A DNA stretch of 64,000 bases from positions 156,674 through 220,673 of the forward strand of contig NZ_JAHKPT010000021.1 in NCBI RefSeq assembly GCF_018860635.1. The letters run 5' to 3'. The notes below the pieces were generated by a model that saw nothing but the letters and a program-made list of their open reading frames with translations, had not been told where the DNA came from and searched no databases. The stretch is from Aliiglaciecola lipolytica. GTDB lineage: Bacteria; Pseudomonadota; Gammaproteobacteria; Enterobacterales; Alteromonadaceae. The translations under genes were made by a program, and so were the position numbers. Each line of letters starts with the position of its first letter. The first letter of the stretch is position 1. Below, piece after piece: positions 20,889 through 31,300 of this stretch.

Positions 20889-21509
20889 TTATTTTCGGTT
20901 AGATTTCTCTACTTTCTCATAATGGCGAAAGCGTAATTTGTAGTAGGCCCTAGTAATCAGCAGCCCAACTAGACCAGCAAGCAACATCAAAACTAAAAGC
21001 TGTTTATAAATTTGGTTTTGATATTCTCGGTGAAATAGCATCACTTGCTGTTTATCGAGTAATAAACGCACGTAACCCAGCACGTTGTCATCTAAAACAA
21101 CTTCTTCGACAAATACCAGAGGAAACTCATCTTCGAGTAAAAAGCTCGCCAATACGGATGCATTTTGCTCGTTGCTTTCAACTACCTCACCATTGCGGTT
21201 ATAAACTGAAACACCGGCGACATGTTTGTCTTTGGATAGCAGGTTTATGTAACTTAGAATTTGTTCATTTTGCTTTTGTTGCAAATGAGGCGCAATTAAA
21301 TCCGCTGTGAACTTGGCTAAACTGCGACCTAACTGGGTAGATTGATTGTTGTGCCAATTTTGTGATTGATCAGTATTTAATAACCAAATATTCACGCAAA
21401 TAGCAGCGGCCACCACCAGTAAGGTGAGATTTGCCACTCGCTTAAAAATTGAGTAATTACTGGGGACTTTTTGGGCTGATTCAGCCAATCCGAATTTTGT
21501 TATATCCAT
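20889..21509 (-). CDS. YtjB/Smp-like membrane protein
   Basis: A roughly 206-residue bitopic membrane protein: one span near residues 22-42 (LTLLVVAAAICVNIWLL), a periplasmic domain of about 110 residues resembling an extracytoplasmic sensor (AGVSVYNRNGEVV), and a second span (LLVLMLLAGLVGLLI) with a basic cytosolic tail. It is divergent from serB, the location of E. coli smp/ytjB, and the layout matches. Function in the family is unclear. The start is uncertain; Met at 21509 is chosen, 12 residues inside the longest frame. Confidence 0.75.
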   Translation of the reverse strand: MDITKFGLAESAQKVPSNYSIFKRVANLTLLVVAAAICVNIWLLNTDQSQNWHNNQSTQLGRSLAKFTADLIAPHLQQKQNEQILSYINLLSKDKHVAGVSVYNRNGEVVESNEQNASVLASFLLEDEFPLVFVEEVVLDDNVLGYVRLLLDKQQVMLFHREYQNQIYKQLLVLMLLAGLVGLLITRAYYKLRFRHYEKVEKSNRK

Positions 21510-21676
21510 GCCCAAGACAATAAGACAATTTGTCACGTTTGCCAATATGAGTTGTTGTTTTATTTACGAATTTAAGTGCACCTTGTTAATTGTTCTATGT
21601 CATAGGGATATCTTATTGCGTCACTTATTGATTTCGGTAGAATCCCTGTCCTAAATAATATTCCGGTGGGTTAATT

Positions 21677-22681
21677 GTGCTATCGACCAAATTATCAAAA
21701 GAAGAATGGCTATCTGCCAAGTATCTGACCAATCTTCATCATAAAAATGTGAATTTCACATTACCATGTGAGCTTCAATTTGAATTGGCTGAAACCAGTG
21801 AAGCAAGTTCTCAGCAATTGGTGCTATTTTCAGAAAGCTTGAATTTAGAAAAATTGTTTCAGGTTCAAACGGCATTGGCAGATGTGCTGAGTATTCAGGT
21901 ATTTCAGCCTGGTTATGAAGGAAGCAATGGTTGCGCGTTTGAAGCAGAAGTTGAAATTAAACCTTCACCAGACTTAGCGGCTGTTATTGAATCTACAGCG
22001 GTTAGCTTCCAAGTAGATATTAGTCTTGTAAAACAGCGGCCTACGTTGGCAAAGTCAGGGTTATTAGTCATGGATATGGACAGCACTGTGATTGGTATTG
22101 AGTGTATCGATGAAATCGCAAAATTGGCTGGTGTGGGGACTCAGGTCTCAGAAGTAACCGAATTAGCCATGCAAGGTAAGCTTGATTTTGCTCAGAGCCT
22201 TAATAGCCGAGTGGCGTGTTTAAAAGGAGCTGATGAGTTAATTCTGAAACAAGTTCGTGATGCTATTCCGATCAACCCTGGGATCAGTCGTTTATTAGCA
22301 AAGTTAAAAAAAGCGAACTGGAAATTAGCGATAGCGTCAGGCGGTTTTACCTTCTTTGCAGATTATCTTGCTGAACGCTTAGGCTTAGATTATGCCATTT
22401 CCAATCAACTAGAGATTGTAGAGGGTAAACTGACTGGAAAAGTTCTAGGTGACATTATCGGTGCACAAAGTAAAGCCGACACCCTCAATTTATTGGCTGA
22501 GCGTTATCAAATCGATGCGTCTCAAACCATTGCTCTAGGAGATGGAGCCAATGATTTGGTTATGATGAAGCAAGCGGCACTGGGAGTGGCTTATCATGCT
22601 AAACCCGTTGTTCGCCAACAAGCTGACGCTGCCCTTAGGTTTTGCGCGGCAGATGGTCTGCTCGCCTTATTGAAGAGTTAG
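21677..22681 (+). CDS. serB: Phosphoserine phosphatase
   Basis: The last step of serine synthesis, phosphoserine to serine. The 334-residue product has an N-terminal ACT-like regulatory region and a HAD domain with nucleophile motif MDMDSTVIGIECIDE, motif II ASGGFTFFADYL and motif III GDGANDLVMM. It starts at GTG 21677 with GGTGG upstream. Serine feeds CysE, encoded 900 bp downstream. Confidence 0.95.
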   Translation: MLSTKLSKEEWLSAKYLTNLHHKNVNFTLPCELQFELAETSEASSQQLVLFSESLNLEKLFQVQTALADVLSIQVFQPGYEGSNGCAFEAEVEIKPSPDLAAVIESTAVSFQVDISLVKQRPTLAKSGLLVMDMDSTVIGIECIDEIAKLAGVGTQVSEVTELAMQGKLDFAQSLNSRVACLKGADELILKQVRDAIPINPGISRLLAKLKKANWKLAIASGGFTFFADYLAERLGLDYAISNQLEIVEGKLTGKVLGDIIGAQSKADTLNLLAERYQIDASQTIALGDGANDLVMMKQAALGVAYHAKPVVRQQADAALRFCAADGLLALLKS

Positions 22682-22745
22682 TCTTATCAAAAAAGTAATC
22701 TGTCATTGTGTTAAAATCATAGGCTGTATAGAACTTGCTTTAGTG

Positions 22746-22775
22746 CGTTTATTAAATCAGTTCGTTTATTAAATC
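22746..22775 (+). repeat. Short tandem direct repeat before trmJ
   Basis: CGTTTATTAAATC occurs twice (22746-22758 and 22763-22775), 17 bases apart, shortly upstream of the trmJ start. It may be a local duplication or a pair of binding sites on the same face of the DNA roughly 1.6 turns apart; no known factor is recognised. Confidence 0.5.
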
Positions 22776-22798
22776 GTGATTAACAAAAGAAAATAATT

Positions 22799-23563
22799 AT
22801 GTCTAACTCTGTAAATACTGGTTCTAATCTCGACAGCTCTGTGCTTGCAAAAGTACGTGTAGTATTAGTGAATACCTCGCATACAGGCAACATTGGTTCA
22901 ACCGCTAGAGCGATGAAAACCATGGGTTTGAGTCAATTAGTATTAGTAGACCCTATCGATAAGCCGGATGGTAAAGCGAGCGCACTCGCCGCGGGGGCGG
23001 GAGATGTGTTAGCAAATGCAAAAATTGTCTCAACCTTAGAAGAGGCGGTGAAAGATTGCGGTTTAGTTGTGGGAACCAGTGCCCGCTCACGGACATTGTC
23101 ATGGCCGATGCTTGAGCCAAGAGGGTGTGGAGAAAAATTGATTAGTGAGGTAGAAAAGTACCCAGTAGCCTTGGTCTTTGGACGTGAAAACAATGGTTTA
23201 AGTAATGAAGAATTACAGCAATGTCATTTCCATGTGTGTATACCAGCGAATCCAGAGTACAGCTCACTTAATTTAGCAGCCGCGGTTCAAACTTTGTGTT
23301 ACGAAATTAGGATGGCCTATTTAAACAAATCACGTATCGAAGATGAGCCGAATGAATACCCATTGGCCGATGATTTAGAGCGTTTTTATAGTCATTTGGA
23401 ACAAACCCTATCAAAAACGAATTTCATCATTCCGCAACATCCCGGTATGGTGATGACCAAATTAAGACGTCTATTCAATCGCGCCCGTCCTGAAACCCAA
23501 GAACTGAATATATTAAGAGGTATTTTGGCGTCAGTGGATAAGTCGATTAAAGCCAAAGATTAG
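22799..23563 (+). CDS. trmJ: tRNA (cytidine/uridine-32) 2'-O-methyltransferase
   Basis: A SPOUT-family methyltransferase that modifies position 32 in the anticodon loop of several tRNAs using S-adenosylmethionine. The 254-residue product has the N-terminal [19 protein letters not shown] motif, [14 protein letters not shown] and the trefoil-knot motif [13 protein letters not shown]. It lies upstream of cysE and the isc operon, the order seen in E. coli-type genomes (trmJ then iscR). Confidence 0.94.
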   Translation: MSNSVNTGSNLDSSVLAKVRVVLVNTSHTGNIGSTARAMKTMGLSQLVLVDPIDKPDGKASALAAGAGDVLANAKIVSTLEEAVKDCGLVVGTSARSRTLSWPMLEPRGCGEKLISEVEKYPVALVFGRENNGLSNEELQQCHFHVCIPANPEYSSLNLAAAVQTLCYEIRMAYLNKSRIEDEPNEYPLADDLERFYSHLEQTLSKTNFIIPQHPGMVMTKLRRLFNRARPETQELNILRGILASVDKSIKAKD

Positions 23564-23582
23564 GATTTTCCAAAGTAATAAT

Positions 23583-24392
23583 ATGTTTGAGCGAATAAAA
23601 GAAGATATCCAAAGTGTATTTCATCGAGATCCTGCTGCTCGTACTACTTTTGAGGTACTGACTAATTATCCAGGTTTGCATGCTATTTGGTTACATCGTG
23701 TTGCTCATAAACTTTGGAAATCTAATTGGCTCTGGCTTGCCCGCAGCATTTCCACCTTTTCACGTTGGATGACCGGTATTGAAATACACCCAGGTGCAAC
23801 ACTAGGTCGACGTTTTTTTATCGATCATGGCATGGGCGTAGTGATTGGAGAAACGGCTGAGATTGGTAACGATGTGACACTTTATCACGGTGTGACTCTA
23901 GGCGGCACAAGTTGGAACGGTGGCAAGCGTCATCCTACTTTAGAAGACAATGTAGTCGTTGGCGCTGGAGCCAAAGTGCTTGGTCCTATCACTATGCATA
24001 AAGGTGCAAAAGTTGGATCAAATTCTGTCGTGGTTAAGGATGTACCCGAAAATGCCACTGTTATTGGTATTCCGGGCAGAATAGTCGTTCAAAAACAGCA
24101 AAAAGATCAGGATAAACATCAGCGGCGTGATAAAATCGCGCGCAAATACGGTTTTGATGCCTATGCAGTAGCCCCAGATAATCCCGATCCGGTAGCGAAC
24201 GCCATTGGTGTAATGTTAGATCATGTACATTTGATTGACACTAAAGTGGAAGAAATGTGTAAAGAAATTAATAAAATGGGCGGGAAAGTGTGCGGAGATT
24301 CTTTGCCTTCTATTAATTTGGATAACTTCCAAGACTCTGATCTTGTTGATGATTATCAAAAAGCCAAAGACGCGTTTGACCCATCAATCTGA
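23583..24392 (+). CDS. cysE: Serine O-acetyltransferase
   Basis: It acetylates serine with acetyl-CoA, committing it to cysteine synthesis. The 269-residue product has an N-terminal helical domain and a left-handed hexapeptide-repeat helix ([21 protein letters not shown], with catalytic Asp and His, through GAKVLGPI and [11 protein letters not shown]). Placement 106 bp before iscR puts cysteine supply next to the cysteine-consuming desulfurase system. Confidence 0.94.
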   Translation: MFERIKEDIQSVFHRDPAARTTFEVLTNYPGLHAIWLHRVAHKLWKSNWLWLARSISTFSRWMTGIEIHPGATLGRRFFIDHGMGVVIGETAEIGNDVTLYHGVTLGGTSWNGGKRHPTLEDNVVVGAGAKVLGPITMHKGAKVGSNSVVVKDVPENATVIGIPGRIVVQKQQKDQDKHQRRDKIARKYGFDAYAVAPDNPDPVANAIGVMLDHVHLIDTKVEEMCKEINKMGGKVCGDSLPSINLDNFQDSDLVDDYQKAKDAFDPSI

Positions 24393-24411
24393 CAATTACA
24401 ACTCCTTGGTA

Positions 24412-24461
24412 ATACTTGACTAATTTACTAGGTCTAATACTTGACTAAATTAGTCGGGTAT
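24412..24461 (+). promoter_or_regulatory. Two tandem IscR type 1 sites and iscR promoter
   Basis: Two 25-base elements, 24412-24436 and 24437-24461, both begin ATACTTGACTAA. The second continues ATTAGTCGGGTAT, a near-perfect IscR type 1 site (ATA..TTGACTA...TAGTCGGGTAT); the first is weaker in its right half. TTGACT within the second element could be the -35. They directly abut, so [2Fe-2S]-IscR could bind side by side and repress its own operon. Confidence 0.85.
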
Positions 24462-24498
24462 GTGAGAATTCATGGTATCTTGTTAACTGGTATTTTCT

Positions 24499-24987
24499 AT
24501 GAAACTTACTTCCAAAGGCCGATATGCTGTAACTGCAATGCTAGACGTTGCATTACATTCCCGTAGAGGGCCGGTCTCGTTAGCCGATATTTCGGAGCGT
24601 CAGGAAATTTCATTGTCTTATTTAGAACAATTGTTCTCACGTTTAAGAAAAGAAAATCTTGTACAGAGTGTTCGTGGTCCAGGTGGCGGTTATAAGTTAG
24701 GCCGTGTACCTGAAGAAATCGCAGTAGGCGAAGTTATACGTGCGGTAGACGAGTCAGTCGATGCAACACGATGCCAAGGCAATTCTGATTGCCAAGGTGG
24801 AGAGAGATGTCTTACTCATAGCCTCTGGCATGATTTGAGTGAACGAATTAGTCAATTCCTGAACAATATTACGTTAGGTGAACTAATGGCCAAACAAGAC
24901 GTAAAAACTGTAGCAGGAAGACAAGACAGAACTAAACAACTTAATACTGTTGTTGCAAATGAAATTGAAATTAGCTTGCAACTATAA
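24499..24987 (+). CDS. iscR: Fe-S cluster regulator IscR
   Basis: An Rrf2-family repressor that senses Fe-S status through its own [2Fe-2S] cluster. The 162-residue product has the N-terminal winged helix ([16 protein letters not shown]) and the ligand set Cys92, Cys98, Cys104 and His107, at the same positions as in E. coli. First gene of a complete isc operon, downstream of its own binding sites. Confidence 0.97.
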   Translation: MKLTSKGRYAVTAMLDVALHSRRGPVSLADISERQEISLSYLEQLFSRLRKENLVQSVRGPGGGYKLGRVPEEIAVGEVIRAVDESVDATRCQGNSDCQGGERCLTHSLWHDLSERISQFLNNITLGELMAKQDVKTVAGRQDRTKQLNTVVANEIEISLQL

Positions 24988-24999
24988 GTGGAGCCTAAA

Positions 25000-26223
25000 A
25001 TGAGCAATATTAATTTACCTATCTATTTGGATTATTCGGCAACCACTCCGGTTGATCCCCGTGTAGCCCAAAAAATGATGGAATGTTTAACCCTAGAAGG
25101 CAATTTCGGTAATCCGGCTTCTCGTTCCCATAAATTTGGATGGATCGCTGAAGAAGCCATTGACCTTGCCAGAAATCAAATTGCTGATTTGGTAAATGCT
25201 GATCCACGAGAAATCGTGTTTACTTCGGGTGCAACAGAGTCCAATAATTTAGCAATTAAGGGGGCTGCTCACTTTTATAGTAAGAAAGGTAAGCACATTA
25301 TTACCCTGAAAACTGAACATAAAGCGGTACTTGATACTTGTCGTCAATTAGAGCGAGAAGGGTTTGAAGTAACTTATATGGATCCAAAACCAAACGGTTT
25401 ATTGGATTTAGAAGAATTTAAAACGAATTTACGTCCAGATACTGTGCTCGTTAGTATCATGCACGTAAATAATGAAATCGGTGTGATTCAGGATATTCAA
25501 CAAATTGGTGAAATTTGTAGAGACAACAAAACCTTGTTTCATGTTGATGCGGCGCAAAGTGCCGGTAAAATTGAAATAGATTTACAGGCCTTGAAAGTCG
25601 ATTTAATGTCTTTCTCTGCGCACAAAATATATGGTCCAAAAGGCATAGGTGCCCTGTATGTTCGTCGTAAGCCGCGGGTAAGAATTGAAGCCCAAATGCA
25701 CGGTGGCGGACATGAAAGAGGCATGCGTTCAGGCACGTTGGCAACTCACCAAATCGTTGGTATGGGTGAAGCGTTCCGTATTGCTAAAGAAGAAATGGCT
25801 GAAGAAAATGCGCGAATTTTAAAACTTCGCGACCGTCTCTGGAATGGCCTAAAAGACATCGAAGAAGTCTATCTAAATGGCGATCTTGATCAGCGTATAA
25901 CAGGTAACTTAAATGTGAGTTTTGCCTATGTTGAAGGTGAGTCATTAATTATGGCACTCAAAGACATGGCAGTATCTTCAGGTTCAGCTTGTACTTCAGC
26001 AAGTTTGGAGCCGTCTTATGTGCTCAGAGCTTTAGGACTAAATGATGAATTAGCTCACAGCTCGATTCGATTCAGTATTGGTAGATTTACCACTGAAGAA
26101 GAAATCGATCATGTTGTTAGTGTGGTGCAAAATGCAATCGACAAACTACGTGAAATGTCACCGCTTTGGGATATGTTTAAAGACGGTGTAGATCTGACTA
26201 AAGTTGAATGGGTTCACCACTAA
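25000..26223 (+). CDS. iscS: Cysteine desulfurase IscS
   Basis: A PLP enzyme that takes sulfur from cysteine as a persulfide for Fe-S clusters, thiolated tRNA and other users. The 407-residue product has the PLP lysine motif [12 protein letters not shown] and the mobile active-site loop [13 protein letters not shown] with the persulfide Cys. ATG at 25000 follows GGAG at 24990-24993. Confidence 0.97.
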   Translation: MSNINLPIYLDYSATTPVDPRVAQKMMECLTLEGNFGNPASRSHKFGWIAEEAIDLARNQIADLVNADPREIVFTSGATESNNLAIKGAAHFYSKKGKHIITLKTEHKAVLDTCRQLEREGFEVTYMDPKPNGLLDLEEFKTNLRPDTVLVSIMHVNNEIGVIQDIQQIGEICRDNKTLFHVDAAQSAGKIEIDLQALKVDLMSFSAHKIYGPKGIGALYVRRKPRVRIEAQMHGGGHERGMRSGTLATHQIVGMGEAFRIAKEEMAEENARILKLRDRLWNGLKDIEEVYLNGDLDQRITGNLNVSFAYVEGESLIMALKDMAVSSGSACTSASLEPSYVLRALGLNDELAHSSIRFSIGRFTTEEEIDHVVSVVQNAIDKLREMSPLWDMFKDGVDLTKVEWVHH

Positions 26224-26282
26224 TAGGTGAATCGATCAAATTGGAATTAACGCGAGAAATCGTAATTTAAGAGGTAAGTAAC

Positions 26283-26669
26283 ATGGCTTACAGTGAAAAA
26301 GTAATCGATCATTACGAAAATCCACGCAACGTTGGTGGATTTGATAAAAACGACCCAACTATCGCCACTGGAATGGTAGGAGCGCCTGCTTGTGGTGATG
26401 TGATGAAACTACAACTTAAAGTTGGTGAAAACGGTTTAATCGAAGACGCCAAATTTAAAACATATGGTTGCGGATCTGCCATCGCATCAAGTTCGTTGGT
26501 AACAGAGTGGGTTAAGGGTAAGACGCTTGATGAAGCTGTAACAATTAAAAATACAGACATCGCTGAAGAGCTTGCATTGCCACCTGTAAAAATCCACTGT
26601 TCAATTTTAGCGGAAGATGCAATCAAAGCCGCTGTGGAAGATTACAAGTCTAAGCATTCTAAAGCTTAA
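26283..26669 (+). CDS. iscU: Fe-S cluster scaffold IscU
   Basis: The scaffold on which the [2Fe-2S] cluster is built and then handed over by HscA/HscB. The 128-residue product has the three ligands Cys37 (GAPACGD), Cys63 (YGCGSA) and Cys106 (IHCSILAEDAI) and the HscA recognition motif LPPVK at residues 99-103. Confidence 0.97.
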   Translation: MAYSEKVIDHYENPRNVGGFDKNDPTIATGMVGAPACGDVMKLQLKVGENGLIEDAKFKTYGCGSAIASSSLVTEWVKGKTLDEAVTIKNTDIAEELALPPVKIHCSILAEDAIKAAVEDYKSKHSKA

Positions 26670-26693
26670 TAAAGAAAGTGATAGGAGCCAGTT

Positions 26694-27017
26694 TTGGGAA
26701 TTAAAGTGTCAGACGCCGCTGCAAAGCGGGCTAGAACATTTCTAGAAGGCCGTGGAAAAGGAGTAGGTTTACGCCTTGGCGTGAAAACTACTGGTTGTTC
26801 CGGTTTAGCTTATGTTTTGGAGTTTGTCGACGAACTAAACGCTGATGATGAAGTATTTGAAGACAATGGTGTAAAAATTATCATTGACGCGAAAAGCTTG
26901 GTTTATCTTGACGGTACAGAACTAGACTTCGCTAAAGAAGGGTTAAATGAAGGATTTTTATTCAATAACCCGAATGCGAACGGCGAGTGTGGTTGCGGCG
27001 AAAGCTTTAATGTTTAA
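26694..27017 (+). CDS. iscA: Fe-S assembly protein IscA
   Basis: An A-type carrier that binds iron or Fe-S clusters and passes them to targets. The 107-residue product has the three conserved cysteines Cys35 (TTGCSGLAY), Cys99 and Cys101 (GECGCGE). The start is TTG at 26694, supported by GGAG just upstream and by alignment of the first residues to known IscA; the next in-frame GTG at 26706 would remove the first strand. Confidence 0.95.
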   Translation: MGIKVSDAAAKRARTFLEGRGKGVGLRLGVKTTGCSGLAYVLEFVDELNADDEVFEDNGVKIIIDAKSLVYLDGTELDFAKEGLNEGFLFNNPNANGECGCGESFNV

Positions 27018-27071
27018 AGCTTTTGTTGGCAACTGTTGTACTATTCATTTGATTGAAAGAAAAACAAAGTT

Positions 27072-27599
27072 ATGAACTTCTTCGCGCTTTTTGGGCTTCC
27101 AGAAACATATCAGATAGATAACGCCAAATTGGCCAATGTTTATCAATCGCTGGCTAAAGTGACCCATCCAGATAAATTTTCTAACGCTGGTGGTCAAGAA
27201 AAACTCATGGCTGTGCAAAAAAACGCACAGATTAATGACGGCTATCAAATTCTCAAAAATCCGCTTTCTCGCGCTGAACATATGTTGGAGCTAAGAGGTA
27301 TTTCGCTGCAACATGAAACGCAGACAATGCAAGATCCGGTCTTTTTAATGCAGCAAATGGAATGGCGAGAACAGTTATCCGAGATAGAGAGTGCTGCGGA
27401 ACCTGAGCAGGTTCTAACAACACTGGATGAAGATGTCGCGATACATACAAAACAACACTTTGAAGCGTTGCAAGAATTACTCGAAAAACAAACCGAAGAA
27501 GCAAATAATCTAGCTGCAGCTGAAGTCAGAAAATTGAAGTTTTTGAATAAGTTACATAAAGAAATTGAACTGAAAGAAGATGCATTGTTTGACGATTAG
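27072..27599 (+). CDS. hscB: Co-chaperone HscB
   Basis: A J-domain protein that delivers IscU to HscA and stimulates its ATPase. The 175-residue product has HPD at residues 32-34 in the J-domain and a C-terminal three-helix domain (DPVFLMQQMEWREQL) that binds IscU. Length matches E. coli HscB (171). Confidence 0.95.
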   Translation: MNFFALFGLPETYQIDNAKLANVYQSLAKVTHPDKFSNAGGQEKLMAVQKNAQINDGYQILKNPLSRAEHMLELRGISLQHETQTMQDPVFLMQQMEWREQLSEIESAAEPEQVLTTLDEDVAIHTKQHFEALQELLEKQTEEANNLAAAEVRKLKFLNKLHKEIELKEDALFDD

Positions 27600-27644
27600 C
27601 GCGACTGCGATTCACTAAAATTAAAAAGCGAGTTAGAACCAATT

Positions 27645-29510
27645 ATGGCATTACTGCAAATTGCTGAGCCGGGTCAGACGGCTGCACCACATCAACGTAA
27701 ACTAGCCGTTGGCATTGATCTAGGTACTACCAACTCTTTAGTCGCTACAGTACGAAGTGGATCTCCCGAAACATTGCCAGACCACCTTGGTCAACATATT
27801 TTACCTTCAGTTGTTCAGTATGCTAACGACGGAATTGTTGTCGGTGAGCAGGCAAAACAATCGGCAAATTTAGATCCGGCCAACACGATAGTATCAATCA
27901 AACGTTTGATGGGAAGAAGTCTGGAAGATATCCAGAGTCAGTACCCGAACTTACCTTATGAATTTGTCTCAAATGATGGGCAAATCTCCATTCAAGTACC
28001 AGGTGCTGTGGTTAACCCCATCCAAGTTTCAGCTGAGATCTTGAGCAATCTAAAAGCCCGTGCTGAAGACTCCTTAGGAGATGAGCTCACTGGGGCTGTG
28101 GTTACTGTACCAGCCTATTTTGATGATGCTCAACGCCAAGGCACAAAGGATGCGGCGCAATTGGCCGGATTACACGTTTTACGTCTGTTGAATGAACCCA
28201 CTGCAGCGGCAATAGCTTACGGTTTAGATTCTGGACAAGAAGGTGTCATAGCTATTTATGATCTAGGTGGTGGCACCTTTGATATTTCCATTTTGCGTTT
28301 GTCAAAAGGTGTATTTGAAGTATTAGCTACCGGTGGGGATACCGCGCTAGGTGGAGATGATTTTGACCAGTTGTTATTTGAACATATTTGTGAAAAAGCA
28401 AATTTAACGGGCAAAATCTCTAAAGGTTTAAGACGTCGTTTACTTGATGACGCTAAACAAGCTAAAGAAGCACTCAGTAACGATTCTGCGGTGGACATTG
28501 AGTTCAAAGATGACAACGGCGAAACACATCAAGTGGTGATTAGCTGTATGACTTTCGAGTCGTTGATTGAACCACTAATTAAAAAATCTTTACGGGCGTG
28601 TAGACGAGCTGTCAAAGATGCAGAAATTGGAATCGATGAAGTACTGCAAGTCGTGATGGTGGGGGGCTCTACTCGAGTGCCTTCGGTTCGACATAAGGTG
28701 GGAGAATTTTTTGGTAAAACGCCATTAACCTCCATCGATCCAGACAAAGTGGTTGCCATAGGTGCGGCCATTCAAGCTGATATATTAGCCGGCAACAAAC
28801 CTGACAGTGAAATGTTGCTACTGGACGTATTGCCCTTATCCTTGGGAATTGAAACCATGGGTGGGTTGACCGAAAAAATTGTCGCGCGAAATACCACTAT
28901 CCCTGTGGCCAAGGCGCAAGAATTTACCACCTTCAAAGACGGTCAAACCGCGATGATGGTGCATGTGCTGCAAGGGGAGCGAGAGCTGGTTAAAGATTGT
29001 CGCTCGTTAGCTAAATTCAATTTAACAGGTATTCCACCAATGACGGCTGGGGCGGCACATATTCGTGTCACTTTTCAGGTTGATGCGGATGGTCTACTAA
29101 ATGTCACCGCTATGGAAAAGTCCACTGGTGTGAAAGCCGAGATTCAGGTTAAACCTTCTTATGGTCTCAAAGACGAAGAAGTGGCCGACATGCTCAAAGC
29201 CTCAATGCAATATGCTAAAGAGGATATGCAAGCTAGAATGCTTAAAGAGCAACAAGTGGAAGCCACACGAGTAGCAGAGACGTTGAATAGTGCACTTCAA
29301 AAAGACGGTGATGAGCTGCTCAGCGCGGAAGAAAAAGCGGCTATTGATGATGCTATGTCTACCATGTTAAAGCTGGCTCAAAGCGAAGATATAGATGCCA
29401 TTAAACAGGCGATCGAAAAAGTCGACAACATTAGCCAAGCATTTGCTGCAAGACGAATGGATAAATCAATCAATCAGGCACTTACCGGCCACTCAGTTAA
29501 CGAAATTTAG
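27645..29510 (+). CDS. hscA: Fe-S assembly chaperone HscA
   Basis: A specialised Hsp70 that releases the cluster from IscU. The 621-residue product has the actin-like ATPase signatures [26 protein letters not shown] and [13 protein letters not shown], and a substrate-binding domain with a short helical lid. Length fits HscA (616) rather than DnaK (about 640, acidic tail). Confidence 0.96.
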   Translation: MALLQIAEPGQTAAPHQRKLAVGIDLGTTNSLVATVRSGSPETLPDHLGQHILPSVVQYANDGIVVGEQAKQSANLDPANTIVSIKRLMGRSLEDIQSQYPNLPYEFVSNDGQISIQVPGAVVNPIQVSAEILSNLKARAEDSLGDELTGAVVTVPAYFDDAQRQGTKDAAQLAGLHVLRLLNEPTAAAIAYGLDSGQEGVIAIYDLGGGTFDISILRLSKGVFEVLATGGDTALGGDDFDQLLFEHICEKANLTGKISKGLRRRLLDDAKQAKEALSNDSAVDIEFKDDNGETHQVVISCMTFESLIEPLIKKSLRACRRAVKDAEIGIDEVLQVVMVGGSTRVPSVRHKVGEFFGKTPLTSIDPDKVVAIGAAIQADILAGNKPDSEMLLLDVLPLSLGIETMGGLTEKIVARNTTIPVAKAQEFTTFKDGQTAMMVHVLQGERELVKDCRSLAKFNLTGIPPMTAGAAHIRVTFQVDADGLLNVTAMEKSTGVKAEIQVKPSYGLKDEEVADMLKASMQYAKEDMQARMLKEQQVEATRVAETLNSALQKDGDELLSAEEKAAIDDAMSTMLKLAQSEDIDAIKQAIEKVDNISQAFAARRMDKSINQALTGHSVNEI

Positions 29511-29528
29511 GTTTTAAGGAGCGCGATA

Positions 29529-29867
29529 ATGCCACAGATTATATTTTTACCCCACGCAGAGTTGTGTCCAGATGGCGCAGTTTTGGAAGGAGAGCAGGGT
29601 ACTTCAGTGTTAGATTTAGCATTGAAAAATGGTATCGGAATTGAACATGCATGCGAGAAAGTATGTGCCTGTACTACCTGTCACGTGCTTATTCGCGAAG
29701 GTAGTGACTCTTTAGGCGAAGCTGATGAGCTTGAAGAAGACATGTTAGACAAAGCCTGGGGACTCGAACCAGAATCCCGCCTCGGCTGTCAGGCGATTAT
29801 TCAAGATGAAGATTTAGTCGTAGAAATTCCTAAATACACCGTCAATCAAGTAAGCGAAGGACACTAG
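29529..29867 (+). CDS. fdx: [2Fe-2S] ferredoxin of the isc operon
   Basis: An adrenodoxin-type ferredoxin that supplies electrons for cluster assembly. The 112-residue product has the ligand set Cys42, Cys48, Cys51 (ACEKVCACTTC) and Cys87 (RLGCQ), with an extra Cys46 as also seen in E. coli. No iscX gene follows; the operon ends at a hairpin. Confidence 0.96.
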   Translation: MPQIIFLPHAELCPDGAVLEGEQGTSVLDLALKNGIGIEHACEKVCACTTCHVLIREGSDSLGEADELEEDMLDKAWGLEPESRLGCQAIIQDEDLVVEIPKYTVNQVSEGH

Positions 29868-30303
29868 CCTTTTGGGTTAGGCTGGGCCTGTAAAAAGCCC
29901 GGACTGTTGAATTAACTTAGAGCTACTATTTTTTAATAGTGGCTCTTTTTTTACTCTAAATTAACCGTGATTTCTTAGGCCATAACTCTCCTCTACAATC
30001 AAGTGCAGCTGAATGGAAACGATCTATGTGGCTAGAGAATTTTTCTGTACGAAGTACAGATTGATTAGGTGTCTATCTTATAGGTGCGCGTAACATAGTT
30101 TAGTCAATTATAAAGTACCTTTGTCAGTGTCAATTTATTTTACGTGGTTGTAAAGATGTAACCTTATACTTTATCTAAGTTATTGTTTTAAATATTTAAT
30201 TTAAATCGGCATTCTTTTTGCTTAAGTTTCGACAGGTGTTTGTTTTTCACTTGAATGGATACCTTCCAAGCTCAATAAATCGGTAGTAAATAGGAAAGCT
30301 CAA
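29868..30303. other. Intergenic region after the isc operon
   Basis: A 436-bp gap. It begins with the isc terminator region (29881-29952) and continues into AT-rich sequence leading to the PEP-CTERM gene. No iscX, tRNA or other ORF is supported, although iscX commonly follows fdx. Confidence 0.55.
29919..29952 (+). terminator. Intrinsic terminator of the isc operon
   Basis: A 12-bp stem AGAGCTACTATT / AATAGTGGCTCT (one G-T pair) with loop TTTT is followed by seven T. It lies 52 bp after fdx. Confidence 0.85.
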
Positions 30304-31119
30304 ATGAATAATAGATTTTTGAAAGGTTTAGTTGCTGGTTCAGCTTTGGCAGTTAGCGGGTTGGTTAATGCTGGGGTGATACTGACCGTAGATAATGCAA
30401 ACGATACGTTGGTTAGTATTGATACTGATAGTTTTGTAGTATCAACCATCGGTGCATTAGGAACAAATGTTTTTTTTGGTGGTATGGCTTACGACTTTTC
30501 AAGTGATACAGTTTATATGGTAGGTGGAAGAAACAACAATAATCTATACACTGTCAATCAAACTTCTGGTGCTGCGACATTAATTGGAAGTCACGGCATA
30601 AGCGATTTATTTGCAATTGCTTTTGATACTACTACCAATACTTTGTTTGGTACTCAATTTTCAAACGGTTCAGGTTTGTTTTCACTAAATACGAGTAATG
30701 GCTCGGCAACAACTATTAATGCTGCAATGGGCATTGGTATTGGTGGCTTGACATATAATCACGTAACAGATGATTTGGTTGGGATGAATGATGGAGCCGG
30801 TGATATATATTCGATAGATAGAACAAATGGTTCTCAAAGCTTAATTCATAATGGCGCTTTTGTTAATGATAGTGGGTTTACTTTCGATGCAGATAAAAAC
30901 CTCTATTGGGATATTGATTTTAGTGGAAATCTTTATTCGTATGACATTGCAAACAACTTTGCTCGAACTACACATTTGACTGGACTGGGTAGCTTTGATG
31001 GTGCTGTTTATTTGAACGAAGTGACGCAAGAACAGCCAAATGATATCCCTGAGCCAACAACGCTAGCCATTTTAGCTTTAGGCTTAATGGGATTAGCTTC
31101 TCGTAAATTTAGAAAGTAA
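30304..31119 (+). CDS. PEP-CTERM sorting-domain protein
   Basis: A secreted 271-residue protein. It has a signal peptide ending VNA, a body of repeated Ser/Thr/Asn/Gly-rich beta-propeller-like blades (TNTLFGTQFSNGSG, DLVGMNDGAGDIYSIDR), and a C-terminal PEP-CTERM tripartite signal: IPEP, hydrophobic segment (TTLAILALGLMGLA) and basic tail (SRKFRK). Such proteins are cut and exported by exosortase and are associated with extracellular polysaccharide. No exosortase gene is in this window. Ser/Thr/Asn content is high, as usual in this family. Confidence 0.85.
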   Translation: MNNRFLKGLVAGSALAVSGLVNAGVILTVDNANDTLVSIDTDSFVVSTIGALGTNVFFGGMAYDFSSDTVYMVGGRNNNNLYTVNQTSGAATLIGSHGISDLFAIAFDTTTNTLFGTQFSNGSGLFSLNTSNGSATTINAAMGIGIGGLTYNHVTDDLVGMNDGAGDIYSIDRTNGSQSLIHNGAFVNDSGFTFDADKNLYWDIDFSGNLYSYDIANNFARTTHLTGLGSFDGAVYLNEVTQEQPNDIPEPTTLAILALGLMGLASRKFRK

Positions 31120-31205
31120 GCTAAACTTTTCCATTCACGTTTACTGAAAACACTGATCGTAATGGTCGGTGTTTTTTCGTTTATACATGTTCAGAAAAAG
31201 TTAAA

Positions 31206-31234
31206 AGCCGCTATGTAACTTCAACATAGCGGCT
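31206..31234. terminator. Terminator-like hairpin between convergent genes
   Basis: A perfect 11-bp stem AGCCGCTATGT / ACATAGCGGCT with a 7-base loop, weak T-run (CTAATTTG). An imperfect hairpin with T-run precedes it near 31150 and another (CCCGG / CCGGG, then T6) follows at 31253-31274. Together they separate the convergent PEP-CTERM and lipoprotein genes. Confidence 0.7.
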
Positions 31235-31300
31235 CTAATTTGTTTCAATCATCCCGGTAAATCCGGGGTTTTTTATGGGTATTGCTCTATCTATTGAGAA

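Noticed and set aside
23583-24392. cysE as part of the isc operon
   Set aside because: The gap holds IscR sites and a promoter, so iscR starts its own transcript; read-through cannot be ruled out.
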